Shown here: positions 15,914 to 27,280 of the stretch, piece by piece
How the letters are laid out: every line of letters begins with the position of its first letter
How positions within the stretch are numbered: position 1 is the first letter of the stretch
Assembly (NCBI GenBank): GCA_020049015.1
Contig: JAIFLP010000101.1
Coordinates: 1-41,476 of the forward strand
Source of the DNA: Bacteroidota bacterium
GTDB lineage: Bacteria; Bacteroidota; Bacteroidia; Bacteroidales; DTGW01
Reading direction: 5' to 3'
DNA: 41,476 bases
Translations under genes and position numbers: made by a program
The notes under the pieces: model-generated
Databases searched by the model: none
The model's input: only the letters and a program-made list of their open reading frames with translations
What the model was told of the DNA's origin: nothing

Positions 15914-18900
15914 TTAATCTTGTTCTTCAACCATTTCCATATCTTCAGCCTTCACATTCACCAATTTATCGTATTCTTCCATAGAACCAACGATAATATT
16001 GTTGTATTCGCGTGAACCTGTACCGGCTGGGATAAGATGACCAACGATAACATTTTCTTTTAAGCCTTCAAGATTATCTGTTTTACCCCAAACTGCAGCT
16101 TCATTCAGTACTTTTGTTGTTTCCTGGAATGATGCAGCCGACATAAAGCTCTTAGTTTGAAGAGCCGCTCTAGTTATACCTTGTAAAATTTGGCTACCGG
16201 TAGCGGGTATAGCATCTCTCGATTCAATGGGTTTCAAGTCTTTACGTCGCAATGCAGAATTTTCATCGCGCAATTTTCTGGCAGTAATTATTTGACCAGC
16301 TTTGAATAGGGTTGAATCTCCTGAATCAAAAACTACTTTTTTTCCGTAAATCCAGTCGTTTTCCTCCATGAATTCCCATTTATCTATAATTTGTTTTTCT
16401 AGGAATTTGGTATCACCTGGATCAACAATTTCCACTTTTCTCATCATTTGGCGAACGATAACTTCAAAGTGTTTGTCGTTAATTTTCACACCCTGTAAGC
16501 GATAAACTTCTTGAACTTCATTTACGATATATTCTTGAACTTTAGTAGGCCCTTTAATAGCTAAGATATCAGCAGGAGTTGTGGCTCCATCAGATAATGG
16601 TGTGCCCGCTTTAACATAGTCATTTTCCTGAACTAATATTTGACGTGATAATGGTACAAGATATTTCTTTAATTCATCAGTTTTTGATTTAATGATGATT
16701 TCACGATTACCACGTTTTACTTTACCAAATGAAACTTCACCATCAATTTCAGAAACAACTGCCGGATTGGACGGATTTCTAGCTTCAAATAATTCGGTAA
16801 CCCTAGGCAAACCACCAGTGATATCTCCAGTTTTACCAACTGCACGAGGAATTTTTACTAGAATTTGTCCTGCCTCTGCTTTTTCACCTTCTTCAACAAC
16901 AATGTGAGCTCCTACAGGTAAGTTATAAAGTTTTAAAGTTTCTTTTTTATCGTCCATAATTTTGATTACAGGGTTTTTTGATTTATCCCTGCTTTCAGTA
17001 ATTACTTTTTCTTTATAACCAGTTTGTTCATCTGATTCTTCGCGATAGGTAACACCTTCCGTGATACTTTCAAATCCTATTTTACCTGAGGTTTCAGAGA
17101 TAATAACAGCATTGTAAGGATCCCATTCGCAAATTAATTTGCCTTTGGCTACTTCTTCACCATTTTTGATATAAAGTTTAGAACCATAAGGAACATGTTG
17201 GGTTGTTAGAACGATACCGGTATTTTTATCCAATATCCTCAATTCACCCATACGACCGATTACAATCTGACTCTCGCCATCTTTATCTTTTTTGGTAACC
17301 ACTCTTAATTCTTCAATTTCTGCAACACCGTCGTAACGAGCAACCAAATTAGTTTCGCTGGTCACGTTTGATGCAGTACCCCCAACGTGGAAGGTTCTAA
17401 GAGTTAACTGAGTACCTGGTTCACCAATAGACTGAGCAGCAATAACACCCACTGCTTCACCATTTTGCACCATACGTCCAGTGGCAAGGTTACGTCCATA
17501 ACATTTGCTACAAACTCCCTTTTTGGATTCGCAAGTTAATACAGAACGGATTTCTACTTGTTCAATAGGCGAATCATCAATTATTTTACCTATTTCTTCG
17601 GTAATTTCTTCTCCTGCAGTAATAATTATCTTACCGGTAGTAGGATGGAATATATCGTGAACTGTAGTACGACCTAATATTTTATCATAAAGAGATTCAA
17701 TAACTTCTTCATTATTTTTTATTGCTGTAGCAACCAAACCACGAAGTGTTCCGCAATCAACTTCATTTATAATAACATCTTGAGCAACGTCAACTAAGCG
17801 ACGTGTTAAATAACCCGCATCAGCTGTTTTTAAAGCGGTATCGGCCAATCCCTTACGAGCACCGTGAGTAGAAATAAAATATTCAAGAACTGATAGACCT
17901 TCCTTAAAGTTTGAAAGAATTGGATTTTCAATAATTTCAGATGTTGAAGCACCTGATTTTTGAGGTTTTGCCATCAATCCACGCATACCTGATAACTGGC
18001 GAATCTGTTCCTTAGAACCACGAGCACCCGAATCCAACATCATATATACAGGATTAAATCCTTGATTATCGGTGGAAATTTGCTTAAGCAAAATTTGAGT
18101 TAAGCGGGCGTTGGTATGTGTCCAAATATCAATAATCTGATTGTATCTCTCGTTATTGGTAATGAAACCCATATTGTAATTATTCATTACTTCTTCTACT
18201 TGTTGATAGCCTTCCTCAACCAAAGTATTTTTTTCTGCAGGGATAATAACATCATCAAGGTTGAAAGACAAGCCTCCTTTAAAAGCCATCATATAACCAA
18301 GATTTTTAATATCATCAAGGAACTTAGCAGTACGTGATGTTCCAGCTTTTTTCAAAACGTTTCCGATGATATCGCGTAATGATTTCTTGGTCAATACTTC
18401 ATTGATATAGCCTACTTCTTCGGGTACAAATTCATTAAATAGAACTCGACCTACAGTCGTTTCAATTAATTTATCCTTACTAGGAAGCGTAGAATTTTCA
18501 AACCATCTCACTTTAATGATAGCATGCAAATCAGCTTTCTTTTCATTGTATGCAATTTTCACTTCCTCTGCGGAGTAAAAAATCATACCTTCTCCCTTAA
18601 CTATTTTTTCAGGAGTTGAGCGGCGCATTTTGGTGATATAATAAAGTCCCAAAACCATGTCTTGTGAAGGAACTGTAATGGGAGCACCATTTGCGGGGTT
18701 TAAAATATTATGTGCAGCTAACATTAATAATTGAGCTTCTAGAATAGCTGCATTACCCAAAGGTAAATGAACCGCCATCTGGTCACCGTCAAAGTCAGCA
18801 TTGAACGCAGTACACACTAAAGGGTGAAGCTGGATAGCCTTACCTTCGATGAGTTTTGGCTGGAATGCTTGTATACCTAATCTGTGTAGAGTAGGGGCAC

Positions 18901-20209
18901 GGTTTAACAATACAGGATGTCCTTTTAGGATGTTTTCCAGAATATCCCAAATAACAGGTTCTTTTCTGTCAACAATTTTTTTAGCAGATTTAACTGTTTT
19001 TACAATACCTCTTTCAATTAACTTGCGAATTACAAAAGGTTTGTATAATTCAGCTGCCATATCCTTAGGCAAACCACATTCATGAAGTTTTAATTCAGGT
19101 CCAACGACAATTACCGAACGGGCTGAGTAGTCTACACGTTTACCCAAAAGGTTTTGACGAAACCTACCTTGTTTTCCTTTTAAGCTATCGCTTAATGATT
19201 TAAGAGGGCGGTTTGCTTCAGTTTTTACAGCACTTGATTTTCTTGAATTATCGAATAATGAATCAACGGCTTCTTGCAGCATACGTTTTTCATTACGTAA
19301 AATAACATCAGGAGCTTTAATTTCAATCAATCGTTTTAAACGGTTGTTGCGAATAATAACCCTGCGATAAAGATCATTTAGGTCAGATGTTGCAAACCTA
19401 CCACCATCAAGGGGTACAAGAGGTCTTAATTCAGGTGGAATTACAGGTACCACCTTGGTAATCATCCATTCAGCCTTGTTTACATTTTTTGATTCACGGA
19501 AAGCTTCAACTACCTGCAAACGTTTTAGTGCATCGTTTTTACGTTGTTGAGACGTTTCGGTGTTAGCTTTATGGCGTAAATCGAAAGACAATGAGTCTAA
19601 TTCAATTCTCTCTAGTAATAAATATAAGGCTTCACCACCCATGCGGGCAATAAACTTATTAGGATCTTTATCATCTAAAAGTTGATTTTCCTTAGGAAGA
19701 CTATCTAGAATTGCAAGGTATTCTTCTTCGGTAAGTAAATCGAAAGAATTAATACCATCAGGTTTTTTAATACCTGGATTAACTACAATGTAACGTTCGT
19801 AATAAATTATAGAATCTAGTTTTTTTGATGGAATACCTAGCAAATAACCAATTTTATTCGGATTTGATCTGAAGTACCAAATATGAGCCACAGGAACAAC
19901 TAAAGAAATATGTCCCATTCTTTCGCGGCGTACCTTTTTTTCAGTTACTTCAACCCCGCATCGGTCACAAACAATACCTTTGTAGCGAATACGCTTGTAT
20001 TTACCGCAATGACATTCATAATCTTTCACAGGACCAAATATTCTTTCACAAAACAAACCATCCCGTTCAGGTTTATATGTCCTATAGTTGATTGTTTCAG
20101 GCTTTAACACTTCACCGCTAGAGCGCTCAAGTATTTCTTCAGGAGAAGCCAATCCTATGGTGATTTTTGTAAAGCTGCTTTTTGTTTTATTATCTTTTCT
20201 GAATGACAT
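15914..20209 (-). CDS. rpoC: RNA polymerase beta' subunit
   Basis: A 1431-residue catalytic subunit of RNA polymerase. The N-terminal zinc ribbon uses C66, C68, C81 and C84. The lid/rudder and bridge regions follow; [15 protein letters not shown] precedes the active-site [14 protein letters not shown], whose three Asp residues bind the catalytic Mg. The second zinc site appears as [13 protein letters not shown], and the trigger loop region includes [13 protein letters not shown]. Length is normal for Bacteroidota. It lies 53 bases after rpoB, a gap holding a perfect hairpin (20230-20256). Confidence 0.99.
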   Translation of the reverse strand: MSFRKDNKTKSSFTKITIGLASPEEILERSSGEVLKPETINYRTYKPERDGLFCERIFGPVKDYECHCGKYKRIRYKGIVCDRCGVEVTEKKVRRERMGHISLVVPVAHIWYFRSNPNKIGYLLGIPSKKLDSIIYYERYIVVNPGIKKPDGINSFDLLTEEEYLAILDSLPKENQLLDDKDPNKFIARMGGEALYLLLERIELDSLSFDLRHKANTETSQQRKNDALKRLQVVEAFRESKNVNKAEWMITKVVPVIPPELRPLVPLDGGRFATSDLNDLYRRVIIRNNRLKRLIEIKAPDVILRNEKRMLQEAVDSLFDNSRKSSAVKTEANRPLKSLSDSLKGKQGRFRQNLLGKRVDYSARSVIVVGPELKLHECGLPKDMAAELYKPFVIRKLIERGIVKTVKSAKKIVDRKEPVIWDILENILKGHPVLLNRAPTLHRLGIQAFQPKLIEGKAIQLHPLVCTAFNADFDGDQMAVHLPLGNAAILEAQLLMLAAHNILNPANGAPITVPSQDMVLGLYYITKMRRSTPEKIVKGEGMIFYSAEEVKIAYNEKKADLHAIIKVRWFENSTLPSKDKLIETTVGRVLFNEFVPEEVGYINEVLTKKSLRDIIGNVLKKAGTSRTAKFLDDIKNLGYMMAFKGGLSFNLDDVIIPAEKNTLVEEGYQQVEEVMNNYNMGFITNNERYNQIIDIWTHTNARLTQILLKQISTDNQGFNPVYMMLDSGARGSKEQIRQLSGMRGLMAKPQKSGASTSEIIENPILSNFKEGLSVLEYFISTHGARKGLADTALKTADAGYLTRRLVDVAQDVIINEVDCGTLRGLVATAIKNNEEVIESLYDKILGRTTVHDIFHPTTGKIIITAGEEITEEIGKIIDDSPIEQVEIRSVLTCESKKGVCSKCYGRNLATGRMVQNGEAVGVIAAQSIGEPGTQLTLRTFHVGGTASNVTSETNLVARYDGVAEIEELRVVTKKDKDGESQIVIGRMGELRILDKNTGIVLTTQHVPYGSKLYIKNGEEVAKGKLICEWDPYNAVIISETSGKIGFESITEGVTYREESDEQTGYKEKVITESRDKSKNPVIKIMDDKKETLKLYNLPVGAHIVVEEGEKAEAGQILVKIPRAVGKTGDITGGLPRVTELFEARNPSNPAVVSEIDGEVSFGKVKRGNREIIIKSKTDELKKYLVPLSRQILVQENDYVKAGTPLSDGATTPADILAIKGPTKVQEYIVNEVQEVYRLQGVKINDKHFEVIVRQMMRKVEIVDPGDTKFLEKQIIDKWEFMEENDWIYGKKVVFDSGDSTLFKAGQIITARKLRDENSALRRKDLKPIESRDAIPATGSQILQGITRAALQTKSFMSAASFQETTKVLNEAAVWGKTDNLEGLKENVIVGHLIPAGTGSREYNNIIVGSMEEYDKLVNVKAEDMEMVEEQD

Positions 20210-20229
20210 ATCAATTTTTTTAAGTGTTA

Positions 20230-20256
20230 ATGGATGGGACTATACATCCCATCCAT
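20230..20256 (-). promoter_or_regulatory. Hairpin between rpoB and rpoC
   Basis: A 10-bp perfect stem (20230-20239 with 20247-20256) around the loop CTATACA. It has no T run after it on the minus strand, so it is not a standard terminator. It may stabilise or process the rpoBC message, or cause partial attenuation. Confidence 0.6.
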
Positions 20257-20262
20257 AAATCA

Positions 20263-23200
20263 TTAAACCAAGTTAATACTTAATCCCAAACCACGTAATT
20301 CATGTAATAATACATTCAGTGATTCTGGAATACCGGGGCTAGGCATTGGCTCACCCTTAACGATTGATTCGTAAGCTTTAGCTCTACCTGCAACATCATC
20401 TGATTTGATGGTGAGTATTTCCTGAAGAATATTGGAAGCACCGAAAGCTTCGAGTGCCCAAACCTCCATTTCACCAAAACGTTGACCCCCAAATTGAGCC
20501 TTACCGCCTAATGGCTGTTGTGTGATCAGAGAGTATGGACCAATGGAACGAGCATGCATCTTATCATCAACCATGTGACCAAGTTTCATCATGTATATGA
20601 TTCCTACGGTTGCAGGTTGGTCAAATTTATCGCCTGTATTACCATCAATCAAGTAAGTTTTCCCAAATTTAGGTACGCCTGCTTTTTCGGTATATTCAGT
20701 TATTTGTTCTAGCGTGGCTCCATCGAAAATAGGGGTAGCAAATTTTACTCCTAGTTTTTCTCCTGCCCAAGCTAATACGGTTTCGTAAATCTGTCCAAGG
20801 TTCATACGCGAAGGTACACCCAATGGGTTCAGAACTATATCTACAGGAGTACCATCGTCTAAGAAAGGCATATCTTCATCGCGGACAATTCTGGCAACAA
20901 TACCTTTATTACCATGTCGACCGGCCATTTTATCACCTACCTTAATTTTACGTTTTTTTGCGATATATACCTTAGCTAATTTCACTATACCTGCAGGTAG
21001 TTCATCTCCAATAGTGAGGTTATATTTCTTACGTTTAAAAACACCATCTATGTCCTTAAATTTTAACAGATAATTATTAAATAATTCTTTTATCAAATCA
21101 TTTTTATCTTTATCTGTTGTCCATTTATTAGGATTGATATTCATGAAATCAAGATCCTGTAAAGATTTTTGAGTGAATTTGGCTCCTTTTGCTATGATGT
21201 CTTTGTTGTAATAATCTTTAACACCTTGTGAGGTTTTGCCATTTACCAAAGTAAACAGTTTTTCAGCCATTTGCTCGTTTATCGCTGTTAATTGAAGAGT
21301 AAATTCTTCGTCAATTTTGGCCAGGATATTTTTTTCGTTAACCCTTGTTTTCTTTAAATCTTTAACAGTTTTGGAGAAAAGAACTTTATTAATTACTACA
21401 CCTTCAAGTGAAGGAGAAGCCTTTAATGAAGCGTCTTTTACATCACCTGCTTTGTCACCAAAGATAGCTCTCAATAGTTTTTCTTCTGGAGAAGGATCTG
21501 ATTCCCCTTTTGGTGTAATTTTACCTATTAGGATATCACCAGGTTGAACATGAGCACCTACTCGAATAAGTCCGTTTTCATCCAAATTTTTAGTAGCTTC
21601 TTCACTTACATTAGGTATGTCAGCAGTTAGTTCTTCTAAACCTCTTTTGGTGTCTCTAACTTCAAGCATATACTCATCTATATGAATAGACGTAAATATA
21701 TCCTCTCTAACAACTCTTTCCGAAAGAACAATAGCATCCTCAAAGTTATAACCCTTCCAAGGCATAAACGCAACTTTCAGGTTTCTACCTAAAGCCAATT
21801 CTCCTTTTTGAGTTGAATATCCTTCAGAAATAATTTGTCCTTTAACAATTTTATCACCTTTTTTAACAAAAGGACGCATGTTTAAGCAAGTGCTTTGATT
21901 GGTTTTTTGGAATTTAGGAACCGGATATTTTTTTACAGGTTCGTTGAAGCTTAGGAATTTTTGTTCCTCATTCATTTCATAACGAATGGTTATTTCGCGG
22001 GCATCAACAGATTCTACAGTACCATTTCCTTCAGCAAGAATAAGTAAACGAGAGTCATTTACCACCTGATGTTCAATACCAGTACCAACAATAGGTGCTT
22101 CAGGTACTAAAAGTGGAACAGCCTGACGCATCATGTTTGATCCCATAAGGGCACGGTTTGCATCATCATGTTCAAGGAAAGGAATTAAAGATGCAGCTAT
22201 AGAGGCAATCTGATTAGGTGCAACGTCCATCAGGTTAACATTTTCAGCAGGTTCATTAGGGAAATCACCATTGAATCTAGATTTTACTCTACTTTCAGTG
22301 AATGCTCCATCGTCTTGAATCTGAGCGTTAGCCTGTGCTATTACTTTTTCTTCTTCTTCTTCAGCGCTTAAGTATATAATTCCTTTATCAGTTAAATCTA
22401 CTTTCCCTGTTTCTACTTTCCTGTAAGGGGTTTCGATAAAACCTAATGGATTAATTTTAGAGTACACGCAAAGAGAAGAGATCAGACCAATATTAGGACC
22501 TTCAGGGGTTTCGATAGGACAAAGTCTACCATAATGGGTAAAGTGAACGTCACGAACCTCAAAACCTGCTCTATCACGAGAAAGACCTCCCGGACCTAAA
22601 GCCGATACTCTTCGTTTATGGGTCATTTCCGATAGCGGATTGGTTTGATCCATAAACTGAGAAAGCTGGTTGGTACCAAAGAATGAGTTTATAACCGAAG
22701 AAAGAGTTTTTGCATTGATAAGATCGATAGGAGTAAATACCTCATTGTCCCTAACATTCATTCTTTCTCTTATGGTTCTTGCCATACGGGCTAAGCCAAC
22801 ACCAAATTGATTAGCAAGTTGTTCACCTACTGTTCTTACCCTACGATTGCTTAAGTGGTCAATATCGTCAACATCAGTTTTCGAATTGATCAGTTCAATA
22901 AGGTATTTGATGATACTAATAATATCTTCTTTAGTTAAAACCTTAGTTTCTGCAGCGATATTAAGTCCCAATTTTTTATTGATTCTGTAACGTCCAACAT
23001 CCCCAAGATCGTATCGTTTGTCAGAGAAAAACAATTTATCGATAACGTCTCTAGCGGTAGATTCATCGGGTGGTTCAGAATTTCTTAATTGTCGGTATAT
23101 ATGTAATACAGCTTCTTTCTCTGAGTTACAGGGGTCTTTATGAAGCGTATTATAAATAATTTCATAATCAGAATGGTTGTGGTTTTCTTTATGAAGCAGG

Positions 23201-24075
23201 ATGGTATTAACACCTGAATCGATAATTAGATCCACATGATCATTTTCAAGTACTGTTTCTCGATCGATAAGTACTTCGTTTCTTTCGATAGAAACAACTT
23301 CACCGGTATCTTCATCCACGAAGTCCTCAATCCATGATTTAAGAACCCTAGCAGCTAATTTGCGACCGACTAATTTCTTCAGTGCAGTTTTAGAAACCTT
23401 AATTTCATCAGCAAGGTCGAAAATTTCGAGGATATTTTTATCATTTTCGTAGCCAATAGCTCTTAACAAAGTTGTTACTGGAAGTTTTTTCTTACGGTCG
23501 ATATAGGCATACATAACATTGTTAATGTCTGTAGCAAATTCTATCCATGATCCTTTGAAAGGAATAATTCGGGCTGAATAGAGTTTGGTTCCATTGGTAT
23601 GTATGCTTTGACCGAAGAATACGCCTGGAGAGCGGTGTAATTGGGAAACGATAACACGTTCTGCACCATTAATTACAAAGGTACCCCTTGGGGTCATGTA
23701 AGGAATAACACCGAGGTAAACATCTTGAATAATTGTTTCAAAATCTTCGTGCTCCGGATCGGTGCAATAAAGTTTTAGTTTTGCTTTTAGCGGTACGCTA
23801 AAAGTTAATCCCCTAGCGATGCACTCTTCGATAGAATATCTTGGAGGATCAACATAATAATCCAGGAATTCTAACACGAAGTTATTCCTGGTATCCGAAA
23901 TAGGGAAATTTTCGGAAAATACTTTATACAAACCTTCTGTTCTCCTGTTTTCGGGATTAGTTTCCAATTGAAAGAAATCAGTGAACGACTTCAATTGGAT
24001 TTCGAGGAAGTCAGGATATTCAAGTTGGTTTTTAGTAGATGCGAAACTTATTCGCTGATTTTTTATTGAAGCCAT
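20263..24075 (-). CDS. rpoB: RNA polymerase beta subunit
   Basis: A 1270-residue beta subunit. Recognisable parts are the N-terminal lobe, the rifampicin-region [19 protein letters not shown] with [47 protein letters not shown] in the active-centre region and the C-terminal clamp [20 protein letters not shown]. In the rifampicin cluster the residues QFMDQ, HKRR and S are wild-type in form, with no classical resistance change evident. It lies 101 bases downstream of rplL, a gap that holds a strong attenuator-like hairpin. Confidence 0.99.
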   Translation of the reverse strand: MASIKNQRISFASTKNQLEYPDFLEIQLKSFTDFFQLETNPENRRTEGLYKVFSENFPISDTRNNFVLEFLDYYVDPPRYSIEECIARGLTFSVPLKAKLKLYCTDPEHEDFETIIQDVYLGVIPYMTPRGTFVINGAERVIVSQLHRSPGVFFGQSIHTNGTKLYSARIIPFKGSWIEFATDINNVMYAYIDRKKKLPVTTLLRAIGYENDKNILEIFDLADEIKVSKTALKKLVGRKLAARVLKSWIEDFVDEDTGEVVSIERNEVLIDRETVLENDHVDLIIDSGVNTILLHKENHNHSDYEIIYNTLHKDPCNSEKEAVLHIYRQLRNSEPPDESTARDVIDKLFFSDKRYDLGDVGRYRINKKLGLNIAAETKVLTKEDIISIIKYLIELINSKTDVDDIDHLSNRRVRTVGEQLANQFGVGLARMARTIRERMNVRDNEVFTPIDLINAKTLSSVINSFFGTNQLSQFMDQTNPLSEMTHKRRVSALGPGGLSRDRAGFEVRDVHFTHYGRLCPIETPEGPNIGLISSLCVYSKINPLGFIETPYRKVETGKVDLTDKGIIYLSAEEEEEKVIAQANAQIQDDGAFTESRVKSRFNGDFPNEPAENVNLMDVAPNQIASIAASLIPFLEHDDANRALMGSNMMRQAVPLLVPEAPIVGTGIEHQVVNDSRLLILAEGNGTVESVDAREITIRYEMNEEQKFLSFNEPVKKYPVPKFQKTNQSTCLNMRPFVKKGDKIVKGQIISEGYSTQKGELALGRNLKVAFMPWKGYNFEDAIVLSERVVREDIFTSIHIDEYMLEVRDTKRGLEELTADIPNVSEEATKNLDENGLIRVGAHVQPGDILIGKITPKGESDPSPEEKLLRAIFGDKAGDVKDASLKASPSLEGVVINKVLFSKTVKDLKKTRVNEKNILAKIDEEFTLQLTAINEQMAEKLFTLVNGKTSQGVKDYYNKDIIAKGAKFTQKSLQDLDFMNINPNKWTTDKDKNDLIKELFNNYLLKFKDIDGVFKRKKYNLTIGDELPAGIVKLAKVYIAKKRKIKVGDKMAGRHGNKGIVARIVRDEDMPFLDDGTPVDIVLNPLGVPSRMNLGQIYETVLAWAGEKLGVKFATPIFDGATLEQITEYTEKAGVPKFGKTYLIDGNTGDKFDQPATVGIIYMMKLGHMVDDKMHARSIGPYSLITQQPLGGKAQFGGQRFGEMEVWALEAFGASNILQEILTIKSDDVAGRAKAYESIVKGEPMPSPGIPESLNVLLHELRGLGLSINLV

Positions 24076-24115
24076 GAAAGCAATTAATTAGTTGAACTTA
24101 ACAAAACGACAAACA

Positions 24116-24153
24116 AGGATAAGGGTACCCTGTTATACAGTTACCCTTATCCT
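24116..24153 (-). promoter_or_regulatory. Attenuator/processing hairpin between rplL and rpoB
   Basis: A 12-bp perfect stem (24116-24127 with 24142-24153) and a 14-base loop. On the minus strand the stem is followed by T-rich but interrupted sequence, compatible with partial termination. An attenuator and an RNase III site occur at the same place in E. coli, lowering rpoBC expression relative to rplJL. Confidence 0.7.
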
Positions 24154-24176
24154 AAAACAAATTTTGTTTGCGCTGA

Positions 24177-24557
24177 TTATTTAAGTTCAACTTCAGCTCC
24201 TGCTTCTTCTAACTTAGCTTTTAATGATTCAGCTTCTTCTTTAGACACACCTTCTTTGATAGGTTTTGGGCAAGCATCTACAAGTTCTTTAGCTTCTTTT
24301 AAGCCAAGACCTGTTAAGTCTTTTACAACTTTAACAACTTGTAATTTAGCTGCACCAGCATTTTTCATAACAACATCAAATGTGGTTTTTTCAGGTGCAG
24401 CAGCGCCAGCACCGGCACCAGCAGCAGGACCAGCAACTGCAACAGCTGCAGCAGCAGGTTCAATACCATATTCATCTTTAAGAATTTTTGCAAGTTCATT
24501 TACTTCTTTTACAGACAAGCTCACTAATTGTTCTGCAAACGCCTTTAAATCTGCCAT
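24177..24557 (-). CDS. rplL: Ribosomal protein bL12 (L7/L12)
   Basis: A 126-residue protein: N-terminal dimerisation helices ([20 protein letters not shown]), an Ala/Gly/Pro-rich hinge near residues 36-54, and a globular C-terminal factor-binding domain with [16 protein letters not shown] and [20 protein letters not shown]. It forms the ribosome stalk that recruits EF-Tu and EF-G. It lies 37 bases after rplJ, its ribosomal anchor. Confidence 0.98.
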   Translation of the reverse strand: MADLKAFAEQLVSLSVKEVNELAKILKDEYGIEPAAAAVAVAGPAAGAGAGAAAPEKTTFDVVMKNAGAAKLQVVKVVKDLTGLGLKEAKELVDACPKPIKEGVSKEEAESLKAKLEEAGAEVELK

Positions 24558-24594
24558 TTCAAATAATTTTAAAAGGTTATTTTAATACTAATAT

Positions 24595-25113
24595 TTATTC
24601 TTTTTTTTCTGATAAAGTTTTAACAATTCCAGCAAGTTTATTGCCACCCGATTGTAATTGGGAAACAACTGTTTTTGCAGGAGATTGTAACAGTGCTATA
24701 ATATCGCCAATCAACTCATCTTTTGATTTCAGACTAGCTAAAGCTTCAACCTGATCGCCAATGTATACAGATTCCTCAACGAAAGCTGCTTTAACAATGG
24801 GTTTGTCTTTGGTTTTTCTGATTTCTTGGATAAGACGTGCCGGAGAATTAGCTATTTCGGTAAGCATTAAAGAAGTACTTTGTGTTAACACTGGGTACAA
24901 TTCTTCATAGTTACCATCAAGCTTTTCTAAAGCCTTGCGTAAGAGTGTATTCTTAGTAACAATCAATTTGATATTACCATCGAAGCATTTCCTTCTTAAT
25001 TTACTGGTATCATCTGCATTTAATGCTGATATATCAGTAATATAGAAGTGTTTACTACCTTTAAGTTGCGTAACTAAATGGTCAATTATCGCGTTTTTTT
25101 CTTCTAACTTCAT
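24595..25113 (-). CDS. rplJ: Ribosomal protein uL10
   Basis: A 172-residue stalk-base protein. The N-terminal rRNA-binding domain shows FYITDISALNADDTSKLRR and LIVTKNTLLRKAL; the C-terminal helix that binds bL12 dimers is at about residues 140-172. It lies 22 bases after rplA and before rplL, the conserved order. In other bacteria L10-(L12) represses its own message; no leader structure could be resolved here. Confidence 0.97.
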   Translation of the reverse strand: MKLEEKNAIIDHLVTQLKGSKHFYITDISALNADDTSKLRRKCFDGNIKLIVTKNTLLRKALEKLDGNYEELYPVLTQSTSLMLTEIANSPARLIQEIRKTKDKPIVKAAFVEESVYIGDQVEALASLKSKDELIGDIIALLQSPAKTVVSQLQSGGNKLAGIVKTLSEKKE

Positions 25114-25135
25114 AATTCACTTATTATCGATTTAA

Positions 25136-25831
25136 TTACTCAACCATAGTTTTGGTGTCAATTCTTAAGCCTGGGCTCATGGTAGTAGAAAGATAAACAC
25201 TTTTTACGTAAGTACCTTTAGAGGCAGAAGGCTTTAACTTCAGGATTGTATTGATAAATTCCCTGGTATTTTCTGAAATCATATCTGAAGAGAAAGAAAT
25301 TTTTCCTACAGAGCTGTGAACGATACCAAATTTATCAACCTTGAAATCAATTTTACCCGCTTTTACTTCTTTAACAGCATTTCCAATATCCATAGTAACA
25401 GTACCGCTTTTAGGATTGGGCATTAAACCACGGGGACCAAGCACCCTACCGAGAGGGCCAAGTTTTCCCATAACAGAAGGCATAGTGATAATAACATCAA
25501 TATCCGTCCATCCACCCTTAATTTTCTCGATGTATTCATCGAGGCCTACAAAATCAGCGCCTGCTGCTTTTGCTTCGGCTTCTTTTTCAGGGCTGCACAA
25601 TACTAAAACCCTAACCTGCTTACCTGTCCCATTGGGAAGTGTCACAACGCCACGAACCATTTGATTGGCTTTTCTGGGGTCAACACCCAAACGAACGTCC
25701 ACATCAACTGATGCATCAAATTTTGTAAAAGTTACCTCTTTCAAAAGTGATGCTGCTTCATTCAATGTGTAAGCTTTCTCGGGATCAACTTTCGAGTTGG
25801 CCAATTTTCTGTTTTTTGTTAATTTACTCAT
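25136..25831 (-). CDS. rplA: Ribosomal protein uL1
   Basis: A 231-residue L1 with [19 protein letters not shown] near the N-terminus, [18 protein letters not shown], the domain II stretch [20 protein letters not shown], and the C-terminal [15 protein letters not shown]. It binds 23S rRNA at the mobile stalk that guides E-site tRNA. It lies 24 bases after rplK. L1 usually regulates the rplK-rplA message. Confidence 0.98.
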   Translation of the reverse strand: MSKLTKNRKLANSKVDPEKAYTLNEAASLLKEVTFTKFDASVDVDVRLGVDPRKANQMVRGVVTLPNGTGKQVRVLVLCSPEKEAEAKAAGADFVGLDEYIEKIKGGWTDIDVIITMPSVMGKLGPLGRVLGPRGLMPNPKSGTVTMDIGNAVKEVKAGKIDFKVDKFGIVHSSVGKISFSSDMISENTREFINTILKLKPSASKGTYVKSVYLSTTMSPGLRIDTKTMVE

Positions 25832-25855
25832 TTTGTATAAGCAGAATTTTAATGA

Positions 25856-26296
25856 TTAAAACTGGGGGGCTTCACCCGTAACGGATATGCCCATACTTCT
25901 GGCTGTTCCTGCAACCATACTGGCAGCAGATTTCAACGTAAAACAATTAAGGTCGCTCATTTTATCTTGAGCAATTTGCGTAACCTGATCCCAGGTAACA
26001 GCGCCTACTTTGTTTCTGTTGGGTTCAGCCGAACCACCTTTAACTTTAGATGCTTCAATAAGTTGTACGGGCACGGGTGGAGTTTTTGTAATAAAATCAA
26101 ACGATTTATCAGAATAAACCGTGATAATTACAGGGATAACTTTTCCTGCCTTATCTTGGGTTCTTGCATTGAATTGTTTGCAAAACTCCATGATATTTAC
26201 ACCTTTAGAACCTAAAGCCGGACCTACGGGAGGTGAAGGGTTCGCTGCACCACCTTTAATTTGTAATTTAATTTGTCCTGAGACTTCTTTTGCCAT
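25856..26296 (-). CDS. rplK: Ribosomal protein uL11
   Basis: A 146-residue L11: N-terminal [22 protein letters not shown] (factor-binding domain with the Pro-rich thiostrepton-region helix) and C-terminal rRNA-binding domain ending [11 protein letters not shown]. It sits at the GTPase-associated centre and is needed for RelA-type stringent signalling in bacteria that have it. The gene lies 79 bases after nusG. Confidence 0.98.
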   Translation of the reverse strand: MAKEVSGQIKLQIKGGAANPSPPVGPALGSKGVNIMEFCKQFNARTQDKAGKVIPVIITVYSDKSFDFITKTPPVPVQLIEASKVKGGSAEPNRNKVGAVTWDQVTQIAQDKMSDLNCFTLKSAASMVAGTARSMGISVTGEAPQF

Positions 26297-26375
26297 ATTA
26301 CATCTATTTAAGCGGCATTTTTATTGGTCAGGAAGCATTTAAAATGTTGACTTCTAAAAATACCGGCGGTTTCTA

Positions 26376-26921
26376 TTATTCTTTTTCTACTTGCATAAAG
26401 CTTAACTCAAGTGGTGTTTTTCTACCGAAAATTTTAACCATAACTTTGAGTTTCTTTTTCTCTTCATTTATTTCTTCTATCACACCAGAAAAACCATTGA
26501 ATGGTCCGTCAATTACTTTAACGGGTTCTGCTATGATAAACGGAGTGAGCATTTCTTCACCTTTATCGGCCAGTTCATCCACTTTGCCAAGTAATCGGTT
26601 TATTTCTGATTGTCGTAACGGTGTAGGCTCATTACCTTTTGAACCTAAAAATCCAATTACATTAGGTATGTTTTTGAGCATGTGAGGTATTTCCCCAATC
26701 AATGCTGCTTCAACCAAAACATAGCCCGGAAAAAATATCCGTTCTTTGCTGATTTTTTTACCATTTCGAACCTGATATATCTTTTCAGTAGGTATCAGCA
26801 CTTGGGCGATATACTCTTCCAATTTTTGGCTCTTTACCTCGAAATCGATGTACTCTTTTACTTTTTTTTCTTTTCCACCAATAGCCCGGACAACATACCA
26901 TTTTTTTTCCAATTCTGCCAT
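26376..26921 (-). CDS. nusG: Transcription elongation factor NusG
   Basis: A 181-residue NusG. The N-terminal NGN domain shows KKWYVVRAIGGKEKKVKEYI and ERIFFPGYVLVEA; the C-terminal KOW domain shows VKVIDGPFNGFSGVIEEI. It binds RNA polymerase and links transcription with Rho or the ribosome. It lies 14 bases after secE in the standard secE-nusG-rplK-rplA order. It is of ordinary length, so it is the housekeeping NusG and not a UpxY-type paralogue. Confidence 0.97.
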   Translation of the reverse strand: MAELEKKWYVVRAIGGKEKKVKEYIDFEVKSQKLEEYIAQVLIPTEKIYQVRNGKKISKERIFFPGYVLVEAALIGEIPHMLKNIPNVIGFLGSKGNEPTPLRQSEINRLLGKVDELADKGEEMLTPFIIAEPVKVIDGPFNGFSGVIEEINEEKKKLKVMVKIFGRKTPLELSFMQVEKE

Positions 26922-26935
26922 TTTAGCTTATAATA

Positions 26936-27124
26936 TTAAACTATACTATACAACAACTTAATAAGCTGCTCGAAAGAAAAATCCATTGCAAAAATCAGCA
27001 GTGAAAATATCACAGAAGCAATCATAACAACCATTGCGCTACTTTGCAGTTCAGACCAAGTAGGCCATGATACTTTGTGTAGCAGTTCGTTATATGTTTC
27101 TTTAAAATAATTAACTATTTTCAT
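26936..27124 (-). CDS. secE: Preprotein translocase subunit SecE
   Basis: A 62-residue single-span SecE beginning MKIVNYFKETYNELLHKVSW, with the conserved WPTWSEL amphipathic hinge followed by one membrane helix. A longer frame extends upstream to 27169, but its first 15 residues lie inside the tRNA-Trp gene, so the internal ATG at 27124 is the true start. SecE clamps SecY in the inner membrane translocon. Confidence 0.95.
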   Translation of the reverse strand: MKIVNYFKETYNELLHKVSWPTWSELQSSAMVVMIASVIFSLLIFAMDFSFEQLIKLLYSIV

Positions 27125-27139
27125 ATAAATTTTAAATTG

Positions 27140-27212
27140 CACGGGAGGAGCGACTCGAACGCCCGACACTCGGTTTTGGAGACCGATGCTCTACCAACTG
27201 AGCTACACCCGT
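27140..27212 (-). tRNA. tRNA-Trp (CCA)
   Basis: The minus strand folds into a cloverleaf with anticodon loop CTCCAAA (anticodon CCA), T-loop GTTCGAG and discriminator G, as expected for bacterial tRNA-Trp. The acceptor stem has one U-U mismatch. The 3' CCA is not encoded. It lies between tuf and secE. Confidence 0.96.
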
Positions 27213-27224
27213 ATTTATAAACAC

Positions 27225-27259
27225 TTAAATGAGGAGCATGAATCCATGCCCTCATTTAA
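27225..27259 (-). promoter_or_regulatory. Hairpin between tuf and tRNA-Trp
   Basis: TTAAATGAG (27225-27233) pairs with CTCATTTAA (27251-27259), with an inner GCATG/CATGC stem. No T run follows on the minus strand. It probably marks the 3' end or a processing site of the tuf message upstream of tRNA-Trp. Confidence 0.55.
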
Positions 27260-27280
27260 TGTATTTATTAATCAATTGTA

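Noticed and set aside
27125-27169. Upstream extension of secE by 15 residues
   Set aside because: These codons lie within tRNA-Trp and its flank, and the conserved SecE sequence starts at ATG 27124.
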